Assembly (NCBI RefSeq): GCF_016464385.1
Contig: NZ_JADMLH010000017.1
Span: forward strand, 129,055 to 193,054
Length of the DNA stretch: 64,000 bases
Direction of reading: 5' to 3'
From: Nucisporomicrobium flavum
GTDB lineage: Bacteria; Actinomycetota; Actinomycetes; Mycobacteriales; Micromonosporaceae
Shown: piece by piece, positions 8,520-16,617 of the stretch
Numbering within the stretch: the stretch's first letter is position 1
Layout of the letters: each line of letters starts with the position of its first letter
Notes under the pieces: generated by a model
The model's database searches: none
What the model saw: only the letters and a program-made list of their open reading frames with translations
Told to the model about the DNA's origin: nothing
Position numbers and translations under genes: made by a program

Positions 8520-8899
8520 GAGCCGGACCAGGCGGTCCAGCGTCGCACGGCGATGCGCAGGAACGGGCCGGGCGGCGGCGCGTCCCGATACTGGGGGTAT
8601 TTGGCGAGCAGCGCGGGCTCGGCCTCCTCGCTCACCGTCGCGACGCCGTCGGCGCGGACCCACCACAGCGTGGCCCAGTCCTCGTCGTAGTGGTCGGCGA
8701 GCACGCTCACGCGCGGCTCGTGGGCGATGTTGACCAGCCGTTGCAGCGCGCGGTGCCGCTTCGGCTTCGCGTCGACCGCCGTGTGCACGACATCGCCCAC
8801 GAGCGCGAAGACGATCGGTACGAGATGCGGGGCGCCGCCCGGGGTGACCGTGGCGAGCCGGGCCACCCGGGCGGCGGCGAACCGCTGCGCCGGCGTCAC
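8516..8899 (-). CDS. PPOX-class F420-dependent oxidoreductase (TIGR03668-like)
   Basis: A 127-residue split-barrel flavin/deazaflavin-binding protein. It begins VTPAQRFAAARVARLATVT and continues with the strand motif HLVPIVFALVGDVVHTAVD; KPKRHRALQRLVNI is the typical cofactor-phosphate contact region. DEDWATLWWVRADG and the C-terminal AVRRWTAWSG match the TIGR03668 group. The start is GTG 8899, overlapping the stop of the upstream LLM-class enzyme by 4 nt (GTGA). The pairing with another F420-type enzyme suggests a small redox operon, with substrate unknown. A longer open frame upstream of the GTG is a low-complexity shadow of the neighbour. Confidence 0.85.
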   Translation of the reverse strand: MTPAQRFAAARVARLATVTPGGAPHLVPIVFALVGDVVHTAVDAKPKRHRALQRLVNIAHEPRVSVLADHYDEDWATLWWVRADGVATVSEEAEPALLAKYPQYRDAPPPGPFLRIAVRRWTAWSGS

Positions 8900-9726
8900 C
8901 GGCCGGTCAGGTCCGCGATCGCCCGCTCCCACTTCTCCCGCGCCGGCTCCACCACGCTCCACGGCCCCGACGGCAGCCAGCACGACGCCCGGTGCACGCC
9001 GGCGTTCTCCAGCTGCTCCAACGCCTTCGGGTCCGGCGGGACGCTGAGAACCTGCACCTGCAGCGGCCGGTCGGCGCGCGCCCGCAGCTCGTCGATGCGG
9101 CCGAACAGGTTCTCGTCGTGCCACTGCGGGAACCAGCCGTCACCCCACGCCAGCACCCGATCCAGCACGGTCGGCCCGCCGCCGCCGACCAGCACGGGCG
9201 GCCATGGTTTCTGCGCCGGCTTCGGCCAGGACCAGATGCGGTCGAAACTGACGAACGGACCGGCGTACGAGGCCTCGTCCTGGGTCCAGATCGCCTGCAT
9301 GGCGCGTACCCGGTCACCCAGCAACGCCATCCGGGTGCGCGGATCGGTGCCGTGGTTGGCCATCTCCTCGCGGTTCCACCCGGCGCCCACCCCGAACTCC
9401 AGCCGCCCGCCGGACAGATGGTCGACGGACGCGACCTCCTTCGCGGTGACGATCGGATCCCGCTCGACGACCAGGCACACCCCGGCACCCACCCGCAGCC
9501 GGGTCGTCGCCTCCGCCGCCGCGGTCAGCGAGACGAACAGGTCGTACGTGTGCCAGTACTTCCGGGGAAGCTGCGCCCCGCCACCCCACGGCGACTCCCG
9601 GCTCGCGGGGATATGGGTGTGCTCGGCGAAGAACAACGCATCCTGCCCCCGCTCCTCGACCCGCCGCGCGACCTCCCCGGGCCGTACGCCGTCATGGGTG
9701 GGGAAATATCCGACTCCGAACTCCAT
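8896..9726 (-). CDS. LLM-class F420-dependent oxidoreductase (TIGR03619-like)
   Basis: A 276-residue luciferase-like TIM barrel. N-terminal strand MEFGVGYFPTHDG, then the F420-binding LFFAEHTHIP and the non-prolyl cis-bulge region RVGAGVCLVVERDPIVTAKE. The signature GRLEFGVGAGWNREE is highly characteristic of F420-dependent LLM enzymes, and PVLVGGGGPTVLDRV binds the cofactor phosphate. Its substrate cannot be inferred. The ATG has no Shine-Dalgarno; TAGACT lies exactly 7 nt upstream (9734-9739), so the mRNA is probably leaderless. It is co-translated with the PPOX-class enzyme. Confidence 0.9.
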   Translation of the reverse strand: MEFGVGYFPTHDGVRPGEVARRVEERGQDALFFAEHTHIPASRESPWGGGAQLPRKYWHTYDLFVSLTAAAEATTRLRVGAGVCLVVERDPIVTAKEVASVDHLSGGRLEFGVGAGWNREEMANHGTDPRTRMALLGDRVRAMQAIWTQDEASYAGPFVSFDRIWSWPKPAQKPWPPVLVGGGGPTVLDRVLAWGDGWFPQWHDENLFGRIDELRARADRPLQVQVLSVPPDPKALEQLENAGVHRASCWLPSGPWSVVEPAREKWERAIADLTGR

Positions 9727-9733
9727 GCCCGCG

Positions 9734-9739
9734 AGTCTA
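9734..9739 (-). promoter_or_regulatory. Leaderless -10 element (TAGACT) of the LLM gene
   Basis: TAGACT on the minus strand, 7 nt before the ATG at 9726, with no Shine-Dalgarno between. It fits the actinobacterial leaderless-promoter form TAnnnT plus 6-7 nt plus start codon. Confidence 0.5.
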
Positions 9740-12364
9740 TGGGCGGTGCAGGTCGAGGATCAGGTCGACGACCAGGGCGGTCCAGCCGGTCTGGTGCCAG
9801 GCGCCCAGGCCCGCGCCGTTGTCGCCGTGGAAGTACTCGGGGAAGGAGATCAGGTTCTTCCAGTCCGGGTGGGTCTGGAAGAGCTCGCAGGCGCCGTAGA
9901 TGGGGCGGCGACCGTCGGCGTCCGGGACGAAGAGGGCGACCAGGCGGCGGGAGAGGTCGTCGGCGACCTTGCTGAGCGGCATCTTGGTCTGCGCGCCCGT
10001 CGGGTATTCGACCAGGAGGTCGTCGCCGAAGAAGGCGGCGAACTCGCGGAGCGCCTCGATGAGCAGGTAGTTGACCGGCATCCAGACCGGGCCGCGCCAG
10101 TTGGAGTTGCCGCCGAACAGGCCGCTGGTGCTCTCCGCCGGCTCGTAACCGACCGTGAAGTCGGAGCCGCCCAGCGACACCGTGAACGGCTTCTCCAGGT
10201 GCGCGCGGGACAGGGTGCGCAGGCCGTACGGGGACAGGAACTCCTCCGGGTCCAGCATCCGGGCGAGGATGCGCAGCAGCTGGTCCTGGCCCACCATGGA
10301 CAGCAGGCGCTGCTGGCCGCCGACCCGGGACAGCCGGCGGGCGCTGATGACGTCGGCGTAATCCGGCTGGTTGGCGAGCAGCCAGCGCAGCCGGGCGCCC
10401 AGCTCCGGCAGCCGGTTGAGGGTCGCCGCGGTGAGCCGGGTGGTCGCCGCGAGCGGGAGCAGGCCGACGATCGAGCGGGCCTTGAGCGGCATCCGGTGGC
10501 CGTCGGGCAGGCGCAGCACGTCGTAGAAGAAGCAGTCCTCGTCGTCCCAGAGCCCCTGCCGGTACGCCGCCTGCGCGATGTACGCGAAGTGCTCGAAGAA
10601 CTTGGTAGCCATGTCCTCGTACGCGCGGTCGTGCAGGGCGAGGCGGATCGACATGTCGAGCAGGTTGAGGGCGTACATGGCCATCCAGCCGGTGCCGTCG
10701 GACTGCTCGAGCACGCCGGCGACGGGCAGCGCCGCGGAGCGGTCGAACGGGCCGACGTTGTCCAGGCCCAGGAAGCCGCCCTCGAACACGTTGTTGCCGC
10801 CCACGTCCTTGCGGTTGACCCACCAGGTGAAGTTGAGCAGCAGCTTGTGCATGACGCGGGCGAGGAAGTCGTGGTCACGGCCGCCGTCGATCTCGAAGAC
10901 CCGCAGCGCCGCCCACGCGTGCACCGGCGGGTTCACGTCGCCGAACGCCCACTCGTACGCGGGGATCTGGCCGTTGGGGTGCATGTACCACTCGCGCAGC
11001 AACAGCAGCAGCTGGGCCTTCGCGAAGCCCGGGTCGACGCGCGCGATGGTGACGACGTGGAACGCCAGGTCCCAGGCTGCGTACCAGGGGTACTCCCAGG
11101 GGTCGGGCATGGAGATGACGTCGAAGCTGTTCATGTGCCACCAGGCGTTGTTACGCCCGTAGCGCCGGCCCGGCGGCGGTGGCGCCGACCCTGGGTCGCC
11201 GTGCAGCCACTGCTTCACGTCGAAGTGGTAGAACTGCTTGCCCCACATCAGCCCGGCGATGCCCTGCCGGGCGACGGCCGCCTCCTCGGGTGAGGCCGAC
11301 GCGGGGATCAGCTCGGCGAAGTACTCGTCGGCCTCGGCCCGGCGGGCGGCGACGACGGTGTCGAAGCCCTCGCCGAGGTCCGGCTCCACCGGCACGTCGC
11401 TCTCGGTGAGGCGCAGCCGGATCTGCCGGGTCTCCCCCGGTGCCAGCGTGAGCCGGTGGTGCAGGGCGCCCTTGGTGCCGACGCCGGCCGGGTTGACGGT
11501 GGGTGCCCCGCCGACGACGAAGTCGTTGATGCCGTCCTTGGGGAACATGCTGGTGCCGGGCAGCCCCCAGAGCCGCTGGGAGTTCGTCTCGTTGTCGCAC
11601 ATCAGCGCCGGGGCGTCACTGTCGGCCACCAGCGTCAGGTGGCCGAGGCTGCGATGCTCACCGGCGATGCGGCCGGGCGTACCCGTCAAGCGCGGGACCG
11701 ACCGGTTCGGCAGGCCCCACGACCAGGTGTTGCGGAACCACAGCGTGGGCAGCACGTGCAGGGTGGCCTCGTCGGGGCCGCGGTTGGAGACCGTGACGAC
11801 GATGCACAGGTCGCGCGGGCCGGCCTTGGCGTAGTCGACGGTCACCGCCCAGAACCGGTCGTCGTCGAAGACGCCGGTGTCGACGAGCTCGTACTCCGGC
11901 TCGTCGCGGGAGCGCCGGCCGTTGACCGCGACCAGCTCGTCGTACGGGAAGGCGGCCTGCGGGTAGTGGTAGCGCCAGCTCATCCACGAGTGGGTGGGTG
12001 TCGAGTCCTGGTACCACCAGTACTCCTTGACGTCCTCGCCGTGGTTTCCGCCGTCGCCGCCGAGCCCGAACATCCGCTCCTTGAGGATCGGATCCTTGCC
12101 GTTCCACAGGGCCAGGGCGAAGCAGAACGTCTGCCGGTCGTCGCAGACGCCGGCCATCCCGTCGTCGTTCCACCGGTACGCCCGCGAGCGCGCGTGATCG
12201 TGCGGGAAGTAGTCCCAGGCGGTGCCGTGCTCGCTGTAGTCCTCGCGGACGGTGCCCCAGGCGCGCTCGGCGACGTACGGGCCCCAGGCGCGCCACGGCC
12301 GCTCCCCGGAGTCCGCCTGCGCCAGGCGCTCGCGCTCCGCCATGCCGCCGTCGCTCACCCCCAC
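9737..12364 (-). CDS. MGH1/GH63-like glucosidase (cytoplasmic)
   Basis: An 875-residue protein matching the actinobacterial glucosidase family related to GH63 and mannosylglycerate hydrolase. The N-terminus contains RAWGPYVAERAWGTVREDYS and HGTAWDYFPHDHARSRAYRW. The catalytic (alpha/alpha)6 barrel runs from about 430 to 860 with MPDPWEYPWYAAWDLAFH, GWMAMYALNLLDMSI and GPVWMPVNYLLIEAL. No signal peptide. It probably hydrolyses glucosylated oligosaccharides or glycerate glycosides; the exact substrate is not visible. The start chosen is GTG 12364, because TAGGGT lies 6 nt upstream (leaderless pattern). The in-frame ATG at 12343 is the alternative, with only a weak GGCGG before it. Its 3' end lies 10 nt before the LLM gene start, on the same strand. 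Confidence 0.88.
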   Translation of the reverse strand: MGVSDGGMAERERLAQADSGERPWRAWGPYVAERAWGTVREDYSEHGTAWDYFPHDHARSRAYRWNDDGMAGVCDDRQTFCFALALWNGKDPILKERMFGLGGDGGNHGEDVKEYWWYQDSTPTHSWMSWRYHYPQAAFPYDELVAVNGRRSRDEPEYELVDTGVFDDDRFWAVTVDYAKAGPRDLCIVVTVSNRGPDEATLHVLPTLWFRNTWSWGLPNRSVPRLTGTPGRIAGEHRSLGHLTLVADSDAPALMCDNETNSQRLWGLPGTSMFPKDGINDFVVGGAPTVNPAGVGTKGALHHRLTLAPGETRQIRLRLTESDVPVEPDLGEGFDTVVAARRAEADEYFAELIPASASPEEAAVARQGIAGLMWGKQFYHFDVKQWLHGDPGSAPPPPGRRYGRNNAWWHMNSFDVISMPDPWEYPWYAAWDLAFHVVTIARVDPGFAKAQLLLLLREWYMHPNGQIPAYEWAFGDVNPPVHAWAALRVFEIDGGRDHDFLARVMHKLLLNFTWWVNRKDVGGNNVFEGGFLGLDNVGPFDRSAALPVAGVLEQSDGTGWMAMYALNLLDMSIRLALHDRAYEDMATKFFEHFAYIAQAAYRQGLWDDEDCFFYDVLRLPDGHRMPLKARSIVGLLPLAATTRLTAATLNRLPELGARLRWLLANQPDYADVISARRLSRVGGQQRLLSMVGQDQLLRILARMLDPEEFLSPYGLRTLSRAHLEKPFTVSLGGSDFTVGYEPAESTSGLFGGNSNWRGPVWMPVNYLLIEALREFAAFFGDDLLVEYPTGAQTKMPLSKVADDLSRRLVALFVPDADGRRPIYGACELFQTHPDWKNLISFPEYFHGDNGAGLGAWHQTGWTALVVDLILDLHRP

Positions 12365-12370
12365 ACCCGC

Positions 12371-12376
12371 ACCCTA
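12371..12376 (-). promoter_or_regulatory. Leaderless -10 element (TAGGGT) of the MGH-type glucosidase gene
   Basis: TAGGGT on the minus strand, 6 nt before GTG 12364. It supports the GTG as the start rather than the internal ATG at 12343. Confidence 0.45.
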
Positions 12377-12383
12377 GCCGATC

Positions 12384-13205
12384 TCAGCCTCCGGCCCATT
12401 TCTCCAGGTCCAGGTCGCGCAGCGCGCTCGGCGCGAACATGCCGAGCACCGCCAGCACGGCCACCACCGTGAAGATCGACCGGAGCACCATCGTCTCGCC
12501 CCGGCCGCCGACCTTGACCGCCATGCCGTTCGGCACGCCCACCATGCGCCACATGCGCCGGCCCATCGGGATCGGCCAGAGGATCGGTACGCCGTTCTTG
12601 GTGATCATGTCGCCGAAGAGGTGCACCACGCAGCCCACACCGACCGCGAAGCCCAGCATCGGGTAGCCGCGGTCGCCGGGCAGGTTGGCGCCCGTGAACC
12701 AGGCGATCACGGCGGCCGCGCCGGTGACGATCAGCCAGCCGGCGCGCTCGGCCCACGAGTCGAACAGCCCGCGCAGCGCCAGGCCGGCCATGAAGAAGAC
12801 GATCGCGACGACCGCCCATTTCCCGTACGCGGCACACAGCGTCGTCGTGCCCCAGCCGACGCCGCCCGCGAACGGCAGCGTGTGGGTGAGCGTCCGGTGC
12901 CCGTTGGTACGCCGGGGGTCGCGGCTCAGCTTCGTCGCGGTGTAGACGCCCAGCGAGATCTTCTCGACCACCTCGGCGATGAACAGCGAGAACACCCCGA
13001 ACGTCCGGGCGACCGTGGCGCCGCCCTGGTTGCGGGTGACCTTGCCGGACAGGTCGAGGTCGGGCAGCAGGGCACCGCCCGCGCACACCGTGGCGCCGAC
13101 GGCCACGGCCAGGGGGCTCTGGGCGTACCCCGCGAAGTGGTCCAGGGCCCAGCTGCCGGCCAGCCATACCGACGCGCCCGACAGCGCGTGCGACGGACCC
13201 ATCAT
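12384..13205 (-). CDS. Membrane-bound metal-dependent hydrolase, YdjM family
   Basis: A 273-residue integral membrane protein. The N-terminal MGPSHALSG carries the conserved His of the YdjM/LexA-binding-type putative hydrolases. GALLPDLDLSGKV supplies the Asp pair, HRTLTHTLPF the conserved His motif and HLFGDMITKNGVPILWP another His/Asp site; together these would bind a metal at the membrane. About six or seven hydrophobic segments alternate with them. Real activity in this family is not established. The start ATG 13205 (next codon also ATG) has GGGAGGGG upstream; the longer frame to 13265 lacks such support. Confidence 0.85.
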   Translation of the reverse strand: MMGPSHALSGASVWLAGSWALDHFAGYAQSPLAVAVGATVCAGGALLPDLDLSGKVTRNQGGATVARTFGVFSLFIAEVVEKISLGVYTATKLSRDPRRTNGHRTLTHTLPFAGGVGWGTTTLCAAYGKWAVVAIVFFMAGLALRGLFDSWAERAGWLIVTGAAAVIAWFTGANLPGDRGYPMLGFAVGVGCVVHLFGDMITKNGVPILWPIPMGRRMWRMVGVPNGMAVKVGGRGETMVLRSIFTVVAVLAVLGMFAPSALRDLDLEKWAGG

Positions 13206-13297
13206 GATCTTTGCCCACCCCTCCCCGTAGGCCGACACTGTCGCATCGGGGAGGGGGCCGGGCAACGACCGCCACGTCTACTGTGGAGTGGCCAAGA

Positions 13298-13762
13298 TCA
13301 CCGATAGCCGGGGCCGTTCCAGGGCGCGACGCGGTGCCGGTGGTAGTACTCGTGCCGGAGGTCGCCGTACCGGGCGTGCCGGATCAGGCCGATGACCAGG
13401 AACGCGAGCGGGATCGCCGGCCAGAAGAACGGCGCACCGGACAGCGCCCAGAGGCCGGTCAGCAGCAGCGCCACGGCGACGACGAACCCGGCGTGGCGGC
13501 GTACGCCCCGGCGTGTCGCGGCCTGCGCCTGCGGCGTGCGGGCCAGCGCGGCCCGGCCCCCGTCGGGCAGGTCGGCGGTCAGCGGGTGGAGCTCGTCGCG
13601 GAACTTCGCCGCGTACACCTGGCCCAGCCGCTCCTCGCCCTCCTCCAGGGTGAGCCGGCCCTCGGCCATCGCGGCCCGCAGGACCTCGGCGACCTGCTCC
13701 CGCTCCGAGTCGGAGGTCCGGAGCCGGGCGGACCCGGACCGGATGGCGTCGTTCGGATACAT
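13298..13762 (-). CDS. DUF1707 protein with C-terminal two-helix membrane domain
   Basis: A 154-residue protein. Residues about 10-65 (SARLRTSDSEREQVAEVLRA through HPLTADLP) are a DUF1707 SHOCT-like domain, with the conserved DxEREQV and EGRLTLEEGEERLGQVYAAK segments. Two membrane spans follow (VVAVALLLTGLWAL and FWPAIPLAFLVIGL), then a basic tail HARYGDLRHEYYHRHR. It is probably membrane-associated with a cytoplasmic DUF1707; the function is unknown. The ATG at 13762 has GGGAGG 6 nt upstream. It is divergent from the histidine kinase at 13979, with a 216-nt gap; such neighbours are common for these proteins. Confidence 0.85.
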   Translation of the reverse strand: MYPNDAIRSGSARLRTSDSEREQVAEVLRAAMAEGRLTLEEGEERLGQVYAAKFRDELHPLTADLPDGGRAALARTPQAQAATRRGVRRHAGFVVAVALLLTGLWALSGAPFFWPAIPLAFLVIGLIRHARYGDLRHEYYHRHRVAPWNGPGYR

Positions 13763-13965
13763 GATGACCTCCCGTTGTGGTCCCTCCAGCGTCGCCGGTC
13801 CGGCGCCCGGAGCACGTCGGCCCGGCGGAGCATTCGGTACGCGGCGAGCGGAGCACCCGGCCGCCGCGGCGTACGCCCTGCGGAGTACACGCCGGACCGC
13901 ACCTGCGCCCCCGGGCGCAGGCAGGACCGCCCCGCGCGTGGATGCCCGGCCGGTCCCGGGTGCCG

Positions 13966-13971
13966 TAGCGT
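13966..13971 (+). promoter_or_regulatory. Leaderless -10 element (TAGCGT) of the histidine kinase gene
   Basis: TAGCGT followed by 7 nt and GTG 13979. The same hexamer and spacing precede the pectinesterase gene at 49369. No -35 hexamer is recognisable here. Confidence 0.5.
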
Positions 13972-13978
13972 CGACCGC

Positions 13979-15265
13979 GTGCACAACCAGCGCCGCTCGC
14001 CGCCGTGGAGTGGCAGTTCATCGCGTGACCTGCCGCCCTGGCGACCTCCCCGGTCCGCCCGGCACGGCAGCGGGCCCGGGGCAGTTGTCGGTGCCGCGTG
14101 CTTTCACGTCTTCGGGAACTGGTCGGAGGCCGTGGCGCACCCCCAGCCCACCGCGGCCCTCGCCGGCGCGCTGCTGCTCATCGGCCCGCTCGCGCTGGCC
14201 TGGCGCAGGCGGGCGCCGCTCGTGGTGCTGGCCGTCACGGCCGCGGCGAGCGTCGCGTACGCAGCGTTGTCGGAGCCCTCGTGGACGTACGCCGTCGCGC
14301 CGATCATCGCGCTGTTCACGGCCGTCAAGACGGGCCGGGCACGCCCCGCGCTGGCCGTCACCGCCGCCGCGTACGCCGCGTACCTGGCCGTGACCGTCGT
14401 CTTCGCGGGGCCGCTCGGCGTGGCCGCGGACGCCCGGCCCGGCCCCCGCGAGGCCGTGCTCGCCGCGATCATCCTCGCCGTGACCATGTTCCTCGGCGGG
14501 GCCGGCCGGGCCCGGGGCGAGTACCTGGCCGAGATGACGAAGGCGAACGCGGAACGGGCCCGCGCCCGCGAGGAACAGGAACGCCGGCAGGCGGCCGACG
14601 AACGCCTGCGGATCGCCCGCGAGCTGCACGACGTCCTCGGCCACCACCTGTCGCTGATCAACGTGCAGGCCGGCGTCGGCCTGCACCTCATGGACAGCCG
14701 CCCGGAACAGGCCCGCGAGGCGCTCACCGCGATCAAAACGGCGTCCGCCGAGGCGCTGCGCGAGGTACGGTCCGTCCTCGCCGCGCTGCGCCCCGAGGAG
14801 GAGGCCGCGCCCCGCCAGCCCGCCCTGGGCCTGGACCGGCTCGCCGACCTCACCGCGGACGCCGGCCTGCCGGTCACCACGGCGACGTCCGGGCAGCAGC
14901 GGCCCCTGCCGGCGGAGGTCGACCGCGCCGCGTACCGCATCGTGCAGGAAGCCCTCACCAACGTCCGCCGCCACGCCGCGGCCAAGTCCGCCCACGTCGC
15001 GATCGAGTACGCCCCCACCGAGCTGCGGGTGACGATCCGCAATGACGGCCCGCCGGTCTCCCCGGCTTCCCCCGCCTCACCCGACGCCGCCGCCGGCCCG
15101 GGCGGGGCGGCGCCGTCCGACGGGTCGGGCATCGCGGGGATGCGGGCCCGCGCCGAGACCCTGGGCGGCACACTCACCGCCGGCCCGCTGGCCGAGGGCG
15201 GGTACCTCGTCTGCGCCGTGCTGCCCACCATTCCCGCCGCCGCGCCCGCCGGAGGAACCACATGA
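13979..15265 (+). CDS. Two-component sensor histidine kinase, NarL-partner (HisKA_3) type
   Basis: A 428-residue kinase. The first 50 residues are basic and then hydrophobic, followed by four or five membrane segments to about residue 180 and a coiled region (AEMTKANAERARAREEQERR). The dimerisation/phosphoacceptor domain is RIARELHDVLGHHLSLINVQA, with His in ELHDV. The ATPase domain has N-box VQEALTNVRRHA and a G-box in GSGIAGMRARAETLGG, interrupted by a low-complexity Ser/Pro/Ala stretch (PASPASPDAAAG). It lacks an extracellular sensor domain, so it probably senses within the membrane. GTG 13979 is chosen because of the leaderless element 7 nt upstream; a far longer open frame reaching 13211 is non-coding shadow. 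The stop overlaps the response regulator by 4 nt. Confidence 0.9.
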   Translation: MHNQRRSPPWSGSSSRDLPPWRPPRSARHGSGPGAVVGAACFHVFGNWSEAVAHPQPTAALAGALLLIGPLALAWRRRAPLVVLAVTAAASVAYAALSEPSWTYAVAPIIALFTAVKTGRARPALAVTAAAYAAYLAVTVVFAGPLGVAADARPGPREAVLAAIILAVTMFLGGAGRARGEYLAEMTKANAERARAREEQERRQAADERLRIARELHDVLGHHLSLINVQAGVGLHLMDSRPEQAREALTAIKTASAEALREVRSVLAALRPEEEAAPRQPALGLDRLADLTADAGLPVTTATSGQQRPLPAEVDRAAYRIVQEALTNVRRHAAAKSAHVAIEYAPTELRVTIRNDGPPVSPASPASPDAAAGPGGAAPSDGSGIAGMRARAETLGGTLTAGPLAEGGYLVCAVLPTIPAAAPAGGTT

Positions 15266-15945
15266 TCACGGTCCTGCTCGCCGACGACCAGGCGCTGGTC
15301 CGCGCCGGCTTCCGCGCGCTCATCGACGCCGAACCGGACCTCGAGGTGGTCGCCGAGGCCGCCGACGGCCTCGCCGCGGTGCAGCTCACCCGGCAGACCC
15401 GGCCCGACGTGGTGCTCATGGACATCCGCATGCCCGGCGTCGACGGCCTCGAGGCCACCCGCCGGATAGCGGCGGACCCGGACCTCACGGCCACCCGGGT
15501 GGTCATCCTCACCACCTTCGAACTCGACGAGTACGTCTTCGAGGCGCTCCGCACCGGCGCGTCGGGCTTCCTCGTCAAGGACACCGAACCGGTCGACCTC
15601 CTCCGCGGCGTCCGCGCGGTGGCAGCCGGCGACGCCCTGCTGTCACCCAGCGTCACCCGCCGGGTGATCGGCGAGTTCGCCACCCCGGGCGGCCGCGGCC
15701 GTCCCACCCGCCCGCCGGAGGACGCGGGACGCCTCCAGCAGCTCACCGACCGCGAACGCGAGGTGATGGTGCTGGTCGGCGAGGGCCTCTCCAACGACGA
15801 GATCGCGGCCCGCCTGGTGATCAGCCCGGCGACGGCGAAGACCCACGTCAGCCGGACGATGGTCAAGCTGGGCGTCCGGGACCGGGCGCAGCTGGTGGTG
15901 CTCGCCTACGAGGCCGGCCTGATCCGGCCCGGCTGGCTGGCCTGA
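15262..15945 (+). CDS. Response regulator, NarL/LuxR family
   Basis: A 227-residue regulator. Receiver domain 1-120 has the acidic pocket ADDQ, the phosphoacceptor Asp in DVVLMDIRMPG, Thr in ILTTF and Lys in FLVKD. The C-terminal LuxR-type helix-turn-helix covers about 155-215 (LTDREREVMVLVGEGLSNDEIAARL, then KTHVSRTMVKLGVRDRAQ). Translation is coupled to the kinase through ATGA at 15262-15265, so they form a cognate pair. Target genes are not evident; the adjacent DUF1707 membrane protein is a candidate. Confidence 0.95.
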   Translation: MITVLLADDQALVRAGFRALIDAEPDLEVVAEAADGLAAVQLTRQTRPDVVLMDIRMPGVDGLEATRRIAADPDLTATRVVILTTFELDEYVFEALRTGASGFLVKDTEPVDLLRGVRAVAAGDALLSPSVTRRVIGEFATPGGRGRPTRPPEDAGRLQQLTDREREVMVLVGEGLSNDEIAARLVISPATAKTHVSRTMVKLGVRDRAQLVVLAYEAGLIRPGWLA

Positions 15946-15951
15946 CCGGCC

Positions 15952-16494
15952 TCATCCGGGTTGTCGGTCCTGATCGTTCCCGGCGCCGAGCTTCCCGGGC
16001 TGGGCCGGGCCGCCGTCGATGCTCTCGCCCGGCTGGGCGAACCACGCCGGGGCGTCCTCCAGCGCCGTCCGGATCCGCTGGTGGGCGAACGGCGTCAGCT
16101 CCGGCAGCGAATCCAGCGCGAACCAGCCCACCGCGATCGACTCCGCGTCGTTCACCCGGGCCTCGCCGCCCACCGCCCGGCAGCGGAACCACGAGTTGAC
16201 CATGTGGCAGTGGTCGCCGTTCGGGTACGTGACCTCGTGCAGGGCCACCCCGGCCAGGCGCTCCACCTTGACGTGGACGCCGGTCTCCTCCAGCACCTCC
16301 CGGACCACCGCGTCGGCGGGCTGCTCCCCCGGATCCATCATCCCGGCGATCAGCGCCCAGCGGTGGTTGTCGCTGCGCTGCCCGAGCAGCACCTCCCCCC
16401 GGTCGTTGACCACCACGGCGCTGACGGTCGGGAACATGAGCAGGTCGTGGCCGACGTGGGCACGCAGGCGCTTCACATAGTCGGATGCAGGCAC
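15952..16494 (-). CDS. Nudix hydrolase
   Basis: A 180-residue Nudix enzyme. The box GMMDPGEQPADAVVREVLEETGV fits GX5EX7REUXEEXGU exactly (about residues 51-73). The N-terminal strand VSAVVVNDRGEVLLGQRSDN and the HEVTYPNGDHCHMVNSWFRC motif are typical of the actinobacterial group that hydrolyses nucleotide-sugar or ADP-ribose-like substrates. A disordered tail of about 20 residues ends the protein. The start is GTG 16494, with TAGGGT 6 nt upstream and no Shine-Dalgarno. It is convergent with the response regulator, 6 nt between stops. Confidence 0.9.
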   Translation of the reverse strand: MPASDYVKRLRAHVGHDLLMFPTVSAVVVNDRGEVLLGQRSDNHRWALIAGMMDPGEQPADAVVREVLEETGVHVKVERLAGVALHEVTYPNGDHCHMVNSWFRCRAVGGEARVNDAESIAVGWFALDSLPELTPFAHQRIRTALEDAPAWFAQPGESIDGGPAQPGKLGAGNDQDRQPG

Positions 16495-16500
16495 GCATCG

Positions 16501-16506
16501 ACCCTA
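16501..16506 (-). promoter_or_regulatory. Leaderless -10 element (TAGGGT) of the Nudix gene
   Basis: TAGGGT on the minus strand, 6 nt before GTG 16494. The same hexamer and spacing precede the MGH-type glucosidase gene at 12364. Confidence 0.45.
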
Positions 16507-16617
16507 CGGTCACCCGGCCAGCCCGCAGCGCCCGCCGGGCCCAGCCGGCAGCTCCGGGGGCGGGCGGTCCGGATCCACGCCGCGTCCGCCGGCGGCTTCG
16601 GGGCGGGCGGTCCGGAT

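Noticed and set aside
8234..11293. 1019-residue plus-strand open frame
   Set aside because: Starts inside the TPR-like gene and runs antisense to the LLM and MGH genes; low-complexity composition, no motifs.
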